Of a DNA stretch of 64,000 bases, positions 45,947 through 54,436 are shown one piece after another. A model generated the notes under the pieces. The model made no database searches. It was given only the letters and a program-made list of their open reading frames with translations, and had not been told where the DNA came from. A program made the position numbers and the translations under genes. Source of the DNA: Methylobacterium organophilum. Its GTDB lineage: Bacteria > Pseudomonadota > Alphaproteobacteria > Rhizobiales > Beijerinckiaceae. Numbering within the stretch: the stretch's first letter is position 1; each line of letters starts with the position of its first letter. The DNA lies in contig NZ_BPQV01000001.1 of NCBI RefSeq assembly GCF_022179465.1, forward strand, positions 434,001-498,000, given 5' to 3'.

Positions 45947-47287
45947 CTAACGGTAGTCGTTCGGCGTCAGGCCGTAGCGCGCGATCTTGTCGTAGAGGGT
46001 CTTGCGGGGGACCGCGAGGGCTTCGGCGGCGAGCTTCACGTCGCCGCCGGCCATGATCAGCTCCTCGCGGATCAGGCCGCGCTCGAAGCGCTCGACCTGC
46101 TCGGGCAGGCTCGGCGCCGGCCCGGCCTCCGGAACCGCCGCCTGCGGCACCAGGCCCAGGGCGCAGCGCTCGGCGAAATGGTCGAGCTCGCGCACGTTGC
46201 CCGGCCAGGCATGGCGCAGGAGGTGGTCGCGGATCGCCCCCGACATTGGCGGCGGCTCGCGCCCGAAGCGGGCGGCGGCGCGGCCGAGGAAGTGCTGGAA
46301 CAGGAGCAGCACGTCCTCCCGCCGCGCCCGCAGGGGCGGGATCGCGATCGTGACCACGTTGAGCCGGTGGTAGAGGTCGTCGCGGAAGCTGCCGGCGGCG
46401 GCCTCCTGACCGAGATCGACCTTGGTGGCGGAGACCACCCGCATGTCGACGGGCCGGCGCTCGTTGGTGCCGAGCGGCTCCACCACCCGCTCCTGCAGCA
46501 CGCGCAGGAGCTTCACCTGCAGGCCGAGGGGCATGCTCTCGATCTCGTCGAGGAAGAGCGTGCCCCCCTGCGCGTGCTCGATGCGCCCGACCCGGCGCTT
46601 CAGGGCGCCGGTGAAGGCGCCGGCCTCGTGGCCGAACAGCTCGCTCTCGACCACGCTGTCGGGCAGCGCCCCGCAATTCATGGCGACGAAGTTCTTCTGC
46701 GCGCGCCGGCTCCAGCGGTGCAGGGCGCTCGCCACCACCTCCTTGCCGGATCCGGTCTCGCCCAGCACCAGCACGTCGACATCCGCCGAGGCGATGTCGC
46801 GCACGAGGCGGCGCAGGCCCACGATCTCCGGGGAGACGCCGAGGAAGGCGGGGTCCTCCTCCACCGCCGCGTCGAGGCGGGCATTGAGGCGCCGGTTCTC
46901 CAGGACGAGGCGGCGATGCTCCAGGGCGCGGCGCACGGAGCCCATCAGCGCCTCGGCCGGGTAGGGCTTGGCCAGGAAGTCGTAGGCGCCCTCCCGCATG
47001 GCCGCGACCGCCATGGTGATGTCGCCGTGGCCGGTGATGAGGATCACCGGCAGGTCCGGGTCGAGGGCGCGCAGGCGCTCGAACAGGGCGCGCCCGTCCA
47101 TCCCCGGCAGGCGCACGTCGCTGACGACGACGCCCGGCGGCTGCGCCTGGATGCCGGCCAGCGCCGCCTCCGCCGTCTCGAAGGTCTCCACGGAGAAGCC
47201 GTCGAGCTCCAGGCTCTGGCGGTTGGCGCGGCGCATGTCCTCCTCGTCGTCGACGAAGACGATGCGCTCGGCGGGGTCGAAGCTCAT
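45947..47287 (-). CDS. dctD: C4-dicarboxylate response regulator DctD (sigma-54 activator)
   Basis: A 446-aa NtrC-family activator. Receiver domain 8-125 with phospho-site Asp57 (VVSDVRLPGMDG) and Lys107; central AAA+ domain with Walker A GETGSGKE (176-183), the sigma-54-contacting GAFTGA (223-228) and Walker B GGTLFLDEIES; C-terminal Fis-type helix-turn-helix (VKLAAEALAVPRKTLYDKIARYGL). It is coupled to dctB by a 4-bp overlap and should activate dctA, which has a consensus sigma-54 promoter. ATG47287 is unambiguous. Confidence 0.95.
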   Translation of the reverse strand: MSFDPAERIVFVDDEEDMRRANRQSLELDGFSVETFETAEAALAGIQAQPPGVVVSDVRLPGMDGRALFERLRALDPDLPVILITGHGDITMAVAAMREGAYDFLAKPYPAEALMGSVRRALEHRRLVLENRRLNARLDAAVEEDPAFLGVSPEIVGLRRLVRDIASADVDVLVLGETGSGKEVVASALHRWSRRAQKNFVAMNCGALPDSVVESELFGHEAGAFTGALKRRVGRIEHAQGGTLFLDEIESMPLGLQVKLLRVLQERVVEPLGTNERRPVDMRVVSATKVDLGQEAAAGSFRDDLYHRLNVVTIAIPPLRARREDVLLLFQHFLGRAAARFGREPPPMSGAIRDHLLRHAWPGNVRELDHFAERCALGLVPQAAVPEAGPAPSLPEQVERFERGLIREELIMAGGDVKLAAEALAVPRKTLYDKIARYGLTPNDYR

Positions 47288-49143
47288 CGGGTCGGCTCCA
47301 GGCTGGCCTCGCCGCGGGCGGCCTGCGGAGCCGGGGCGCGGGGGAGTTCCATGCGGAAGACGGTGGCCTCCGGGCTCGAGCGCACGGAGAGGGTGCCGCC
47401 GCTTTCCTCCACGATCCCGCGGGCGATGGCGAGCCCGAGGCCCAGACCTTCCGCCTTGGTGGTGAAGAACGGGTCGAAGACCTGGGCCAGGGTGTCCGGC
47501 GGGATGCCGGGGCCGTTATCGGCCACCGCCACGGCGACGCGCTCGGCCCCTTCCTCCACCGTCAGCGTCACCTGCGGCGCCGGCCGCCCGGCGACCGCGT
47601 CCAGCGCGTTCTGGAGCAGGTTGACCAGAACCTGCTCCAGCCGCGGCCCGTCGCCGAGCACGGCGAGGTCGGGGGCGGGCGCCGCCACGGAGAGGGCGAT
47701 GCCCGCCTGCGCCGCCCGGGCGCCGACCACCTCCAGGCTGCCGCGCAGGGTCTCGGCGAGGCGCACCGGCTCGCGCCGGCCCGAGGCGCGCCGGGCGAAG
47801 CCCTTCAATTGCCGGGTCAGCGCCCCGATCCGCTCCGTGAGCCGGCCGATCGCCGAGACGTTCTCGGCGGCGTCCTCCACCCGGCCCCGGCGCACCAGGA
47901 TCGCGGTGTTGTCGGCATAGGTGCGGATCGCGGCGAGCGGCTGGTTGATCTCGTGGGCCATGCTGGCGGCGAACTGGCCCAGCGCCGCGAGCCGCCCGGC
48001 CTGGGCGAGTTCCCGGCCCAGGCGCTCCCGCTCGGCCTCGGCCCGGCGGCGCTCCTCGATCTCGCCGCGCAATTGCCGGTTGGCCTCGCTCAGGGCCTGG
48101 GTGCGCTCGGCGACGCGGGCTTCCAGCTCTTCGCGCCCGGCCGCGGCCGCGGCGAGGCGCGCCCGCATCCGCCGCCGCCGGCCGATCAGGGTGGCGAGGC
48201 CGAGCCAGGACAGGCCGGTGGCGAGCAGGGCGATGACGCGGCCCTGCGCCCGCTCGCGCTCCACCGCGGCGGCGATGGGGGTGAGGGTATGGAGCCGCCA
48301 GTCGGTGCCGGGGATCGGCGCGTCGAGCATCAGGGCGGGGCGGGCCAGCTCCGCGCCCTTGCCGACGCGCACCCGGTCGGGGCCGTCCCGGGTCGGGAAG
48401 ACGGGCAGAGGCGCCAGCGGCGCCTCGCCGAATTCCAGCGCCTCGCGGATGCGCCGCCGCTCCGCCTCGTCGATGCCGCGCAGGGCCATGAAGCGCCAGG
48501 CGGGATCGCTCGCCACCAGCACGATGCCGCGGGGATCGGCCGCGAAGACCGTCTCGCCCCCCTTCCGCCAGGCGGCCTCGACGGCGTCGAACTCGATCTT
48601 GACCACCACCACGCCCACGGCCTCGGGCAGGCGCCGGGCGAGATAGAAGCCCGGCCGCCCGCTCACGGTGCCGAGGGCGAACTGGGAGCCCGCGCCCCCC
48701 GCCATGGCCTGCTTGTAATAGGGCCGGAAGGCGTAGGTGCGCCCGACGAAGCTGCGCTCGGTCGCGGCGTTGCTCGCGGCCACCGTCATGCCGTCGGCCC
48801 GGGTCACGTAGATCACCGCCGCGCCCGTCGCCTCGGCGATCTGGGCGAGCCGCCCGTTGACCCGGGCGACGAGGGCCGGATCCGAGGCGTCCCGCGCCAC
48901 CCGGGCGATCTCCGGATCGGCGGCGAGCGCCAGGGGCAGGGCGCTCTGCGTCTGCATCTCCGCCCGCAGGGCGGCGACCTGGAGGCTCAGGGCGGAGCGC
49001 GCGCCGCGGCGCAGATCGGCCAGGGCCCGATGCTCCGCCACCCGCCCCCCGGCCCAGGCCGCGAGCGCCATCGCGGCGAGGCCGAGGAGCAGGGCGAGTC
49101 CCCGACGGTGCCGGGCGAGCCCGTGGTGCGCGGCCTCCCTCAT
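47284..49143 (-). CDS. dctB: C4-dicarboxylate sensor histidine kinase DctB
   Basis: A 619-aa inner-membrane kinase. One helix at about 16-35 and another near 295-315 (VIALLATGLSWLGLATLIG) flank a ~260-residue periplasmic sensor of the double-PAS dCache type, with RSFVGRTYAFRPYYKQAMAG, a motif known from DctB dicarboxylate-binding domains. A coiled coil (ELEARVAERTQALSEANRQL) leads to the H-box ASMAHEINQPLAAIRTY and the ATPase domain (NLLQNALDA, ADNGPGIP, GLGLGLAIARGIV). It phosphorylates DctD, with which it overlaps. Divergent from dctA across 307 bp. Confidence 0.95.
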   Translation of the reverse strand: MREAAHHGLARHRRGLALLLGLAAMALAAWAGGRVAEHRALADLRRGARSALSLQVAALRAEMQTQSALPLALAADPEIARVARDASDPALVARVNGRLAQIAEATGAAVIYVTRADGMTVAASNAATERSFVGRTYAFRPYYKQAMAGGAGSQFALGTVSGRPGFYLARRLPEAVGVVVVKIEFDAVEAAWRKGGETVFAADPRGIVLVASDPAWRFMALRGIDEAERRRIREALEFGEAPLAPLPVFPTRDGPDRVRVGKGAELARPALMLDAPIPGTDWRLHTLTPIAAAVERERAQGRVIALLATGLSWLGLATLIGRRRRMRARLAAAAAGREELEARVAERTQALSEANRQLRGEIEERRRAEAERERLGRELAQAGRLAALGQFAASMAHEINQPLAAIRTYADNTAILVRRGRVEDAAENVSAIGRLTERIGALTRQLKGFARRASGRREPVRLAETLRGSLEVVGARAAQAGIALSVAAPAPDLAVLGDGPRLEQVLVNLLQNALDAVAGRPAPQVTLTVEEGAERVAVAVADNGPGIPPDTLAQVFDPFFTTKAEGLGLGLAIARGIVEESGGTLSVRSSPEATVFRMELPRAPAPQAARGEASLEPTR

Positions 49144-49155
49144 GCCGGCGCCCGC

Positions 49156-49173
49156 GTTCCGGATTTCCGGAAC
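49156..49173. promoter_or_regulatory. Candidate DctD upstream activator site
   Basis: Perfect palindrome GTTCCGGA-TT-TCCGGAAC, 116 bp upstream of the -24 element of dctA, with another copy of the half-site GTTCCGGA at 49210-49217. Position and tandem arrangement fit an enhancer for an NtrC-type activator; it could also act on dctBD, whose start is 13 bp away. Confidence 0.55.
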
Positions 49174-49288
49174 GATTCAGGCCGTCTCGTGCGGATCCCC
49201 GCAAAGGCCGTTCCGGACGCCGGGCGGGGATGAGGAAAAATAGTACGCATTTCAGCCGGTTAGCAAAAACTTAATGGCCCTCCGGCGC

Positions 49289-49303
49289 TGGCATGCCGGT
49301 TGC
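49289..49303 (+). promoter_or_regulatory. Sigma-54 (RpoN) promoter of dctA
   Basis: TGGCATGCCGGTTGC matches the consensus TGGCACGN4TTGC with the invariant GG (-24) and GC (-12) at exact spacing. It lies 148 bp upstream of the dctA start codon. Confidence 0.82.
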
Positions 49304-49450
49304 CATTCGGCCGGCGAAGCACAGTCATGCCGCAACCGCAGAGCTGTGCGCCGACAGGCCAAAAGCAAGAGCGGACAGCGGCGCGGCCCCGAAAAGGGCC
49401 CGCCGACCGAGCCGCGGACCGATCCACCGCCTGACAGGGAGAGAGACCCC

Positions 49451-50794
49451 ATGGCTGCCGTCCCCTCGCCGCTGACCGCGCCGCACGCCCCGCCCGCGCC
49501 GAAGCCCCTCTACCGCACGCTCTATTTCCAGGTGCTCGTCGCCGTCGCGATCGGTGTCCTGCTCGGCCATTTCTACCCGCAGCTCGGCGCCGAGATGAAG
49601 CCGCTCGGCGACGCCTTCATCAAGCTCGTGAAGATGATCATCGCCCCGGTGATCTTCCTCACCGTGGTCTCCGGCATCGCCGGCATGACCAATCTCGAGA
49701 AGGTCGGCCGCGTCGGCGGCAAGGCGCTGCTCTACTTCCTCACCTTCTCGACGCTCGCCCTCATCGTCGGCCTGATCGTGGCCAACGTGCTCCAGCCCGG
49801 CCACGGCCTGCACATCGATCCGAAGTCCCTCGATCCCAAGGCGGTCGCGACCTATGCCGGCAAGGCCAAGGAGCAGAGCATCGTCGACTTCCTGATGAAC
49901 ATCATCCCGACCACCGCGGTCGGCGCCTTCGCGGGCGGGGAGATCCTTCAGGTCCTGTTCTTCTCGGTGCTGTTCGGCTTCGGCCTCGCCTTCATGGGCG
50001 ACCGCGGCAAGCCGGTGCTGGACATCATCAAGGTGCTGTCGGAGGCGATCTTCGGCGTCGTCGCCATCATCATGAAGGTCGCTCCCATCGGTGCCTTCGG
50101 CGCGATGGCCTTCACCATCGGTAAGTACGGGATCTCGTCGCTCGCCAACCTCGCCTACCTGGTCGGCGCCTTCTACCTGACCTCGGCGATCTTCGTGCTC
50201 GGCGTGCTCGGCCTGGTCGCCCGCTACAACGGCTTCTCGATCCTCAAGCTCATCCGCTACATCAAGGAGGAGCTGCTGCTGGTGCTCGGCACCTCGTCGT
50301 CGGAATCGGCGCTGCCCTCCCTCATCGACAAGATGGAGCGCGCGGGCTGCTCGCGCCCCGTCGTCGGCCTCGTGGTGCCGACCGGCTACTCGTTCAACCT
50401 CGACGGCACCAACATCTACATGACGATGGCGGCGCTCTTCATCGCCCAGGCCACCGACACGCCCCTGTCCCTGGGCGAGCAGGCCCTGCTGCTCCTCGTC
50501 GCCATGCTCTCCTCGAAGGGCGCGGCCGGCGTCACCGGCTCAGGCTTCATCACGCTCGCCGCGACGCTCGCGGTGGTGCCCTCGGTGCCGGTCGTCGGCA
50601 TGGCGCTGATCCTCGGCATCGACCGCTTCATGTCGGAATGCCGGGCGCTCACCAACTTCATCGGCAACGCGGTGGCCTGCATCGTGGTCGCCCGCTGGGA
50701 GGGCGAGGTCGACGAGGCCAAGCTCCACGCGGCGCTCGGCGGCAAGCCGGCGGAGATTGCCGCCCCGGTCCCGGCCCTGCAACCGGCGGAGTGA
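49451..50794 (+). CDS. dctA: C4-dicarboxylate/proton symporter DctA
   Basis: Inner-membrane uptake carrier for succinate, malate and fumarate, 447 aa. Family motifs include [20 protein letters not shown], the SSS-containing re-entrant loop [40 protein letters not shown] and [22 protein letters not shown]. About eight hydrophobic helices plus two hairpins, as in glutamate/aspartate transporter homologues. ATG49451 follows GGGAGAGAG. It is expected to be transcribed by sigma-54 with DctD. A strong hairpin follows the gene. Confidence 0.97.
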   Translation: MAAVPSPLTAPHAPPAPKPLYRTLYFQVLVAVAIGVLLGHFYPQLGAEMKPLGDAFIKLVKMIIAPVIFLTVVSGIAGMTNLEKVGRVGGKALLYFLTFSTLALIVGLIVANVLQPGHGLHIDPKSLDPKAVATYAGKAKEQSIVDFLMNIIPTTAVGAFAGGEILQVLFFSVLFGFGLAFMGDRGKPVLDIIKVLSEAIFGVVAIIMKVAPIGAFGAMAFTIGKYGISSLANLAYLVGAFYLTSAIFVLGVLGLVARYNGFSILKLIRYIKEELLLVLGTSSSESALPSLIDKMERAGCSRPVVGLVVPTGYSFNLDGTNIYMTMAALFIAQATDTPLSLGEQALLLLVAMLSSKGAAGVTGSGFITLAATLAVVPSVPVVGMALILGIDRFMSECRALTNFIGNAVACIVVARWEGEVDEAKLHAALGGKPAEIAAPVPALQPAE

Positions 50795-50850
50795 TCCCCG
50801 GCGATCCGCTTCCCGGCGGGGTTTCGTCTCCTCCGCCCTGCCGGTGAGGG

Positions 50851-50886
50851 AAAACCGCGGCAGCCGGAACCGGCCGCCGCGGTTTT
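50851..50886 (+). terminator. Rho-independent terminator after dctA
   Basis: 11-bp perfect stem AAAACCGCGGC (50851-50861) / GCCGCGGTTTT (50876-50886), followed by CTTGTT; the loop itself contains CCGG repeats. It begins 57 bp after the stop. Confidence 0.85.
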
Positions 50887-50952
50887 CTTGTTCCCGGGCC
50901 GCGCGGCCCGGTACCCTCGCCGCCACGCGAATCCGAATCGAGGGGAAGCCGG

Positions 50953-51345
50953 ATGCTCAAGGGCCGCTGCCATTGCGGGTCGATCGCCTACGCGATGTCC
51001 TCGGAGGTGGTGCATAACGCCCTGTGCCATTGCTCGGATTGCCGGCGCCATGCCGGCGCGCCGATGGTCGGCTGGGCCATGGTCCCGGCCGAGCGGGTCA
51101 CGATCTCCGGCGAGCCCGTGGTCTACGCCTCCTCCGAGCACGGGCGGCGCCATTTCTGCGGCCGCTGCGGCACCGGGCTGTTCTACGTGAACGAGCAGAC
51201 CCTGCCGGGGATGATCGACGTGCAGACGGCCACCCTCGACACCCCGGAGGCCCTGCCGCCGGCCGCCCAGATCCAGGTGGCGGAGCGCATCGCCTGGATG
51301 GAGGAGGCCCACCGCCTGCCGACCTTCGACCGGTTTCCCGGCTGA
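50953..51345 (+). CDS. GFA/CENP-V-family zinc-binding protein
   Basis: A 130-aa protein of the glutathione-dependent formaldehyde-activating enzyme (GFA) fold. Zinc ligands are visible as CHCG (7-10), CHCSDCRR (25-32) and CGRCG, the standard three-cluster pattern. Most family members have no proven activity, and the original Gfa accelerates formation of S-hydroxymethylglutathione; a link to formaldehyde handling would be attractive in a methylotroph but is not shown. Follows dctA after a terminator, so it has its own promoter. Confidence 0.88.
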   Translation: MLKGRCHCGSIAYAMSSEVVHNALCHCSDCRRHAGAPMVGWAMVPAERVTISGEPVVYASSEHGRRHFCGRCGTGLFYVNEQTLPGMIDVQTATLDTPEALPPAAQIQVAERIAWMEEAHRLPTFDRFPG

Positions 51346-51351
51346 GCCGTT

Positions 51352-51936
51352 TCAGAGCGCCGAGAGCCGCCGGTCCACCTTCGCCAGGAAGCGGGCGCGG
51401 GCCGTCGGCGTCGCCTTGTCCATGCCGGTGAGGCTCAGCCAGTCGAGCCGGCAGCCCGGGGCACAGAGGCTGCGGATGCCGAAGCGGAACAGCCGCCAGT
51501 CCGGCCAGCCGACGAGCCAGAGCAGCCAGCGCGGCGAGCCGTAGGTCGTCACCACCACGATCCGGCGGAGATGGGTGAGCCGCGGCTGCAGCACCCGGGC
51601 GCCCCCGAGGGAGAAGGCGATGCCCGGCAGCCAGACCCGGTCGATCCAGCCCTTCAGCATGGCCGGCAGGCCGAACCACCAGGTCGGGTAGACGAGGACC
51701 AGCATCTCGGCCCGGCGCAGGGCGGCGATATGGAGAGCGAGGTCGGGGCGCTCCCGGTCCTCGTCGAAATAGGTGCCGCGCTCCGGCGCGCTCAGCCGCG
51801 GATCGAAGTTGTCCGCGTAGAGGTCGATCGTCTCGACGGCGTGGCCCGCCCGGGCGAGGGCGGCGGTCGCGGCCGCGCGCAGGGCGCCGCAGTAGCTGTC
51901 GGGCCGCGGGTGGCAATAGACGAGGAGGACGCGCAT
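51352..51936 (-). CDS. Flavodoxin-fold NAD(P)H oxidoreductase
   Basis: A 194-aa protein of the NQO1/KefF/MdaB-type flavodoxin-like fold. It opens MRVLLVYCHPRPDSYCGAL (FMN/FAD phosphate site), followed by RAEMLVLVYPTWWFGLPAMLKGWIDRVW, the signature of the family, and IVVVTTYGSPRWLLWL. Such enzymes carry out two-electron reduction of quinones or partner with K+ efflux systems; neither is indicated here. ATG51936 is clear. It is separated by 9 bp from the lytic transglycosylase gene upstream on the same strand. Confidence 0.9.
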   Translation of the reverse strand: MRVLLVYCHPRPDSYCGALRAAATAALARAGHAVETIDLYADNFDPRLSAPERGTYFDEDRERPDLALHIAALRRAEMLVLVYPTWWFGLPAMLKGWIDRVWLPGIAFSLGGARVLQPRLTHLRRIVVVTTYGSPRWLLWLVGWPDWRLFRFGIRSLCAPGCRLDWLSLTGMDKATPTARARFLAKVDRRLSAL

Positions 51937-51945
51937 GGGGCCGTC

Positions 51946-53202
51946 CTACGGGGAAGCCGGGCGTTCCGCCCGGATCTTTTCGAGGAGCCCCGGCTCGGCA
52001 TAGCCGTCCGGGGTGAGGCCGGCCTTCTCCTGATAGGCGCGGATCGCCGCCCGGGTCTTCGGGCCGACCTTGCCGTCGGCGGCGCCGACCGCGTAGCCGA
52101 GGACGGCCAGCGTCGTCTGGAGTTCGCGCCGCTCCGGCGTCGTCAGCATCCGGTCCCCCCGCGGCCAGGGCGCCGCGAAGCCCGGCGCGCCGGCGAGCCG
52201 GTCCGCGAGATGGGCCACGGTGAGGGCGTAGGCCAGCGCCGTGTTGTAGCGCAGGATGACCTTGAAGTTCGGCTGCAGCAGGAAGGCCGGCCCCCTGGCC
52301 CCGGCGGGCAGCAGCAGCACCGCCCTCGCGCCCTCGGGGAAGGGGAGGGGACCGGCCGGCTTCACGCCGAGGGCGGCCCATTCCGAAAAGCCGCGCTCCG
52401 TCGTCTCGTCGGCGAGGCGGTGGTCGAAGCCCTCCGGCAGCGACACCTCCCGGCCCCAGCCTTCGTGGGCCCGCCAGCCCGCCGCCTTGAGGAAGTTGGC
52501 GGTGGAGGCCAGGGCGTCGGGCACCGCGTGCCAGATATCGCGCCGGCCGTCGCCGTCGAAATCCACGGCGTGGCGGAGATAGGCGGTCGGCATGAACTGG
52601 GTGTAGCCCATCGCCCCGGCCCAGGAGCCGAACAGCCCCTCCGCCGGCGCCTCGCCCCGGTCGAGGATGGTGAGCGCCGCGATCAGCTCGTCGCGCCAGG
52701 TGGCGGCGCGGGCGGGCTCGCCGCAGGCCAGGGTGGCGAGGGCCGGCACCACCGGGCGCAGGCCCTTCGGATCCGCGATCGCCCGGCCGAAATTCGATTC
52801 CACGCCCCAGAAGGCCACGAGGACGTGGCGGTCGACGCCGTAGGCGGCCTCGATCCGCGCCAGCGCTTCGGCCCATTCGGCGAGCTTGGCCTGGCCGGTG
52901 GCGATGCGTTCCGGCGTGACGCTGGCGTCGAGATAGTCCCAGAGCGGACGGACGAACTCCGCCTGCGCCCCCGTGGCCGGCAGCACCACGGGATCGGGCG
53001 CCAAGGCGCCGAACTGCGCGGAGACGGTCGCCTCGGAGATTCCCCGCGCCTGGGCCAGGGCCGCGAGCGCGCCGAAACAGGCCGGGAAGGAGGCCGCGGG
53101 GAGCGCGGGATCGGACGGGGCGGATTCGGCGGCGGCGCAACCCGGAGCGAGCCCGAGCAGCAGGGCCGCCCCCGCGATGCCCCGTCGAAACCCACGCCCC
53201 AT
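51946..53202 (-). CDS. Lytic murein transglycosylase with peptidoglycan-binding domain
   Basis: A 418-aa exported muramidase of the MltB/SLT_2 family. Signal peptide at 1-24 (RGIAGAALLLGLAPGCAAAE; a lipobox-like APGC is weak). The catalytic domain (about 38-335) has VAFWGVESNFGRA, with Glu of VESNFG as the catalytic acid, and GSWAGAMGYTQFMPTAYLRHAVDFD. The C-terminal 65 residues form a PG_binding_1 domain (LQTTLAVLGYAVGAADGKVGPKTRAAIRAYQ in two parts). It cleaves glycan strands making 1,6-anhydro ends. ATG53202 opens the signal. Confidence 0.93.
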   Translation of the reverse strand: MGRGFRRGIAGAALLLGLAPGCAAAESAPSDPALPAASFPACFGALAALAQARGISEATVSAQFGALAPDPVVLPATGAQAEFVRPLWDYLDASVTPERIATGQAKLAEWAEALARIEAAYGVDRHVLVAFWGVESNFGRAIADPKGLRPVVPALATLACGEPARAATWRDELIAALTILDRGEAPAEGLFGSWAGAMGYTQFMPTAYLRHAVDFDGDGRRDIWHAVPDALASTANFLKAAGWRAHEGWGREVSLPEGFDHRLADETTERGFSEWAALGVKPAGPLPFPEGARAVLLLPAGARGPAFLLQPNFKVILRYNTALAYALTVAHLADRLAGAPGFAAPWPRGDRMLTTPERRELQTTLAVLGYAVGAADGKVGPKTRAAIRAYQEKAGLTPDGYAEPGLLEKIRAERPASP

Positions 53203-53254
53203 CCACCACCCCGCCTTGCTCGCCCCCGAGCCTAGCACCGGCCTCTTGCCCGTG

Positions 53255-54436
53255 TCAGGCCGGCTTGCCGACGAAGCGGTCGCGCCCGGCGGGCAGGCCG
53301 CAGGCCAGGGCGGCGAGGGCGAGGCCGGCATAGAGCGCGCAGGGCCAGCCCCAGCCGCCGCTCGCCTGGTGGGCGAGGCCGAAGCTCAAGGGCCCTAGGG
53401 AGGCGAGGGCGTAGCCGATGCCCTGGGCCATGGCCGAGAGCGCCCCGGCCCCGGCGGCGTCGCGGGCGCGCAGGACGATCAGGGTCAGGCCGAGGCCGAA
53501 GCAGCCGCCGACCCCGAAGCCGGAGACGATGCCCGCCGGGACGAGCAGGAACGACGGCCCGAAGGCGAGCACGAGGAAGGGCAGCATCGTGGCGAGGATG
53601 ATGCCGAGCACCCAGGCCCGCTGGTCGCGCCCGCGCCCGGCCAGGGAGGCCACGATCAGGGCGCCGGGGGCCTGGCCGAGGGTGGTGACGGAGGCGAGGT
53701 AGCCCGCCTCCAGGGCCGAGAGGCCGCGCCCTTCGAGGAGCGCCGGCAGCCAGCCGAACTGCACATAGGCCAGGGCGGATTGCAGGCCCATGAAGCCGGT
53801 GACCTGCCAGGCGAGGGGATCGCGCAGCAGCGCCAGGGGCCGGCGCGCCGGGAGCGGCGGCTCGGGCCGCAGGCGGGTCAGGGGCGCCCAGGCCAGCAGG
53901 GCCGCCAGGGCGGGCAGGCTCCAGACGGCGAGCGAGGGCGCCCAGCCGCCGAGGATCCCGCTCAGGGGCACGCTGAACCCCGCCCCGAAGGCGGCGCCCA
54001 GACAGAGCGTCATGGTGAACAGGCCCATCATCCGCCCGGTGGCGTGGGAGAAGTCGCGCTTGACGATGGCCGGCACCAGCACCCCGGCGAGGCCGATGCC
54101 GAGGCCCGCGAGGATCACGCCGAGGAACAGGGCGGGCAGGGTGCCGAGGGCGCGCAGAGCCAGCCCCGCGGCGATGGCGAGAAGCCCCGCCAGCACCCCG
54201 GCCTCCGTGCCGAGCCGGCGGATCGCCAGGGGACCGAGGGCTCCGGCGAGGCCGAGGCAGAGCACCGGCAGGGTGGTGAGCAGGGCGGCCCCGCCCGCGC
54301 TCAGGCCCGTCTGCCCGATGATGCTCGTCAGCAGCGGCCCGACGCTCGACAGGGCCGGGCGCAGGTTGAAGGCGACGAGCATCACCCCGGCGCCGACGAC
54401 GAGGCGGCGGCCTTTGGAAGCGGCGGGTCGGGTCAT
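53255..54436 (-). CDS. MFS transporter, CynX/NimT-like
   Basis: A 393-aa 12-helix MFS carrier. The opening VGAGVMLVAFNLRPALSSVGPLL is the CynX/NimT (cyanate/nitroimidazole) family signature (LRPxLxSVxPLL), and the cytoplasmic loop LAIRRLGTEAGVL follows. The true substrate is unknown. Its ATG overlaps the lnt stop by four bases, so it is cotranscribed with lnt, an unusual neighbour: in most alphaproteobacteria an XRE regulator and metK follow lnt. Confidence 0.88.
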   Translation of the reverse strand: MTRPAASKGRRLVVGAGVMLVAFNLRPALSSVGPLLTSIIGQTGLSAGGAALLTTLPVLCLGLAGALGPLAIRRLGTEAGVLAGLLAIAAGLALRALGTLPALFLGVILAGLGIGLAGVLVPAIVKRDFSHATGRMMGLFTMTLCLGAAFGAGFSVPLSGILGGWAPSLAVWSLPALAALLAWAPLTRLRPEPPLPARRPLALLRDPLAWQVTGFMGLQSALAYVQFGWLPALLEGRGLSALEAGYLASVTTLGQAPGALIVASLAGRGRDQRAWVLGIILATMLPFLVLAFGPSFLLVPAGIVSGFGVGGCFGLGLTLIVLRARDAAGAGALSAMAQGIGYALASLGPLSFGLAHQASGGWGWPCALYAGLALAALACGLPAGRDRFVGKPA

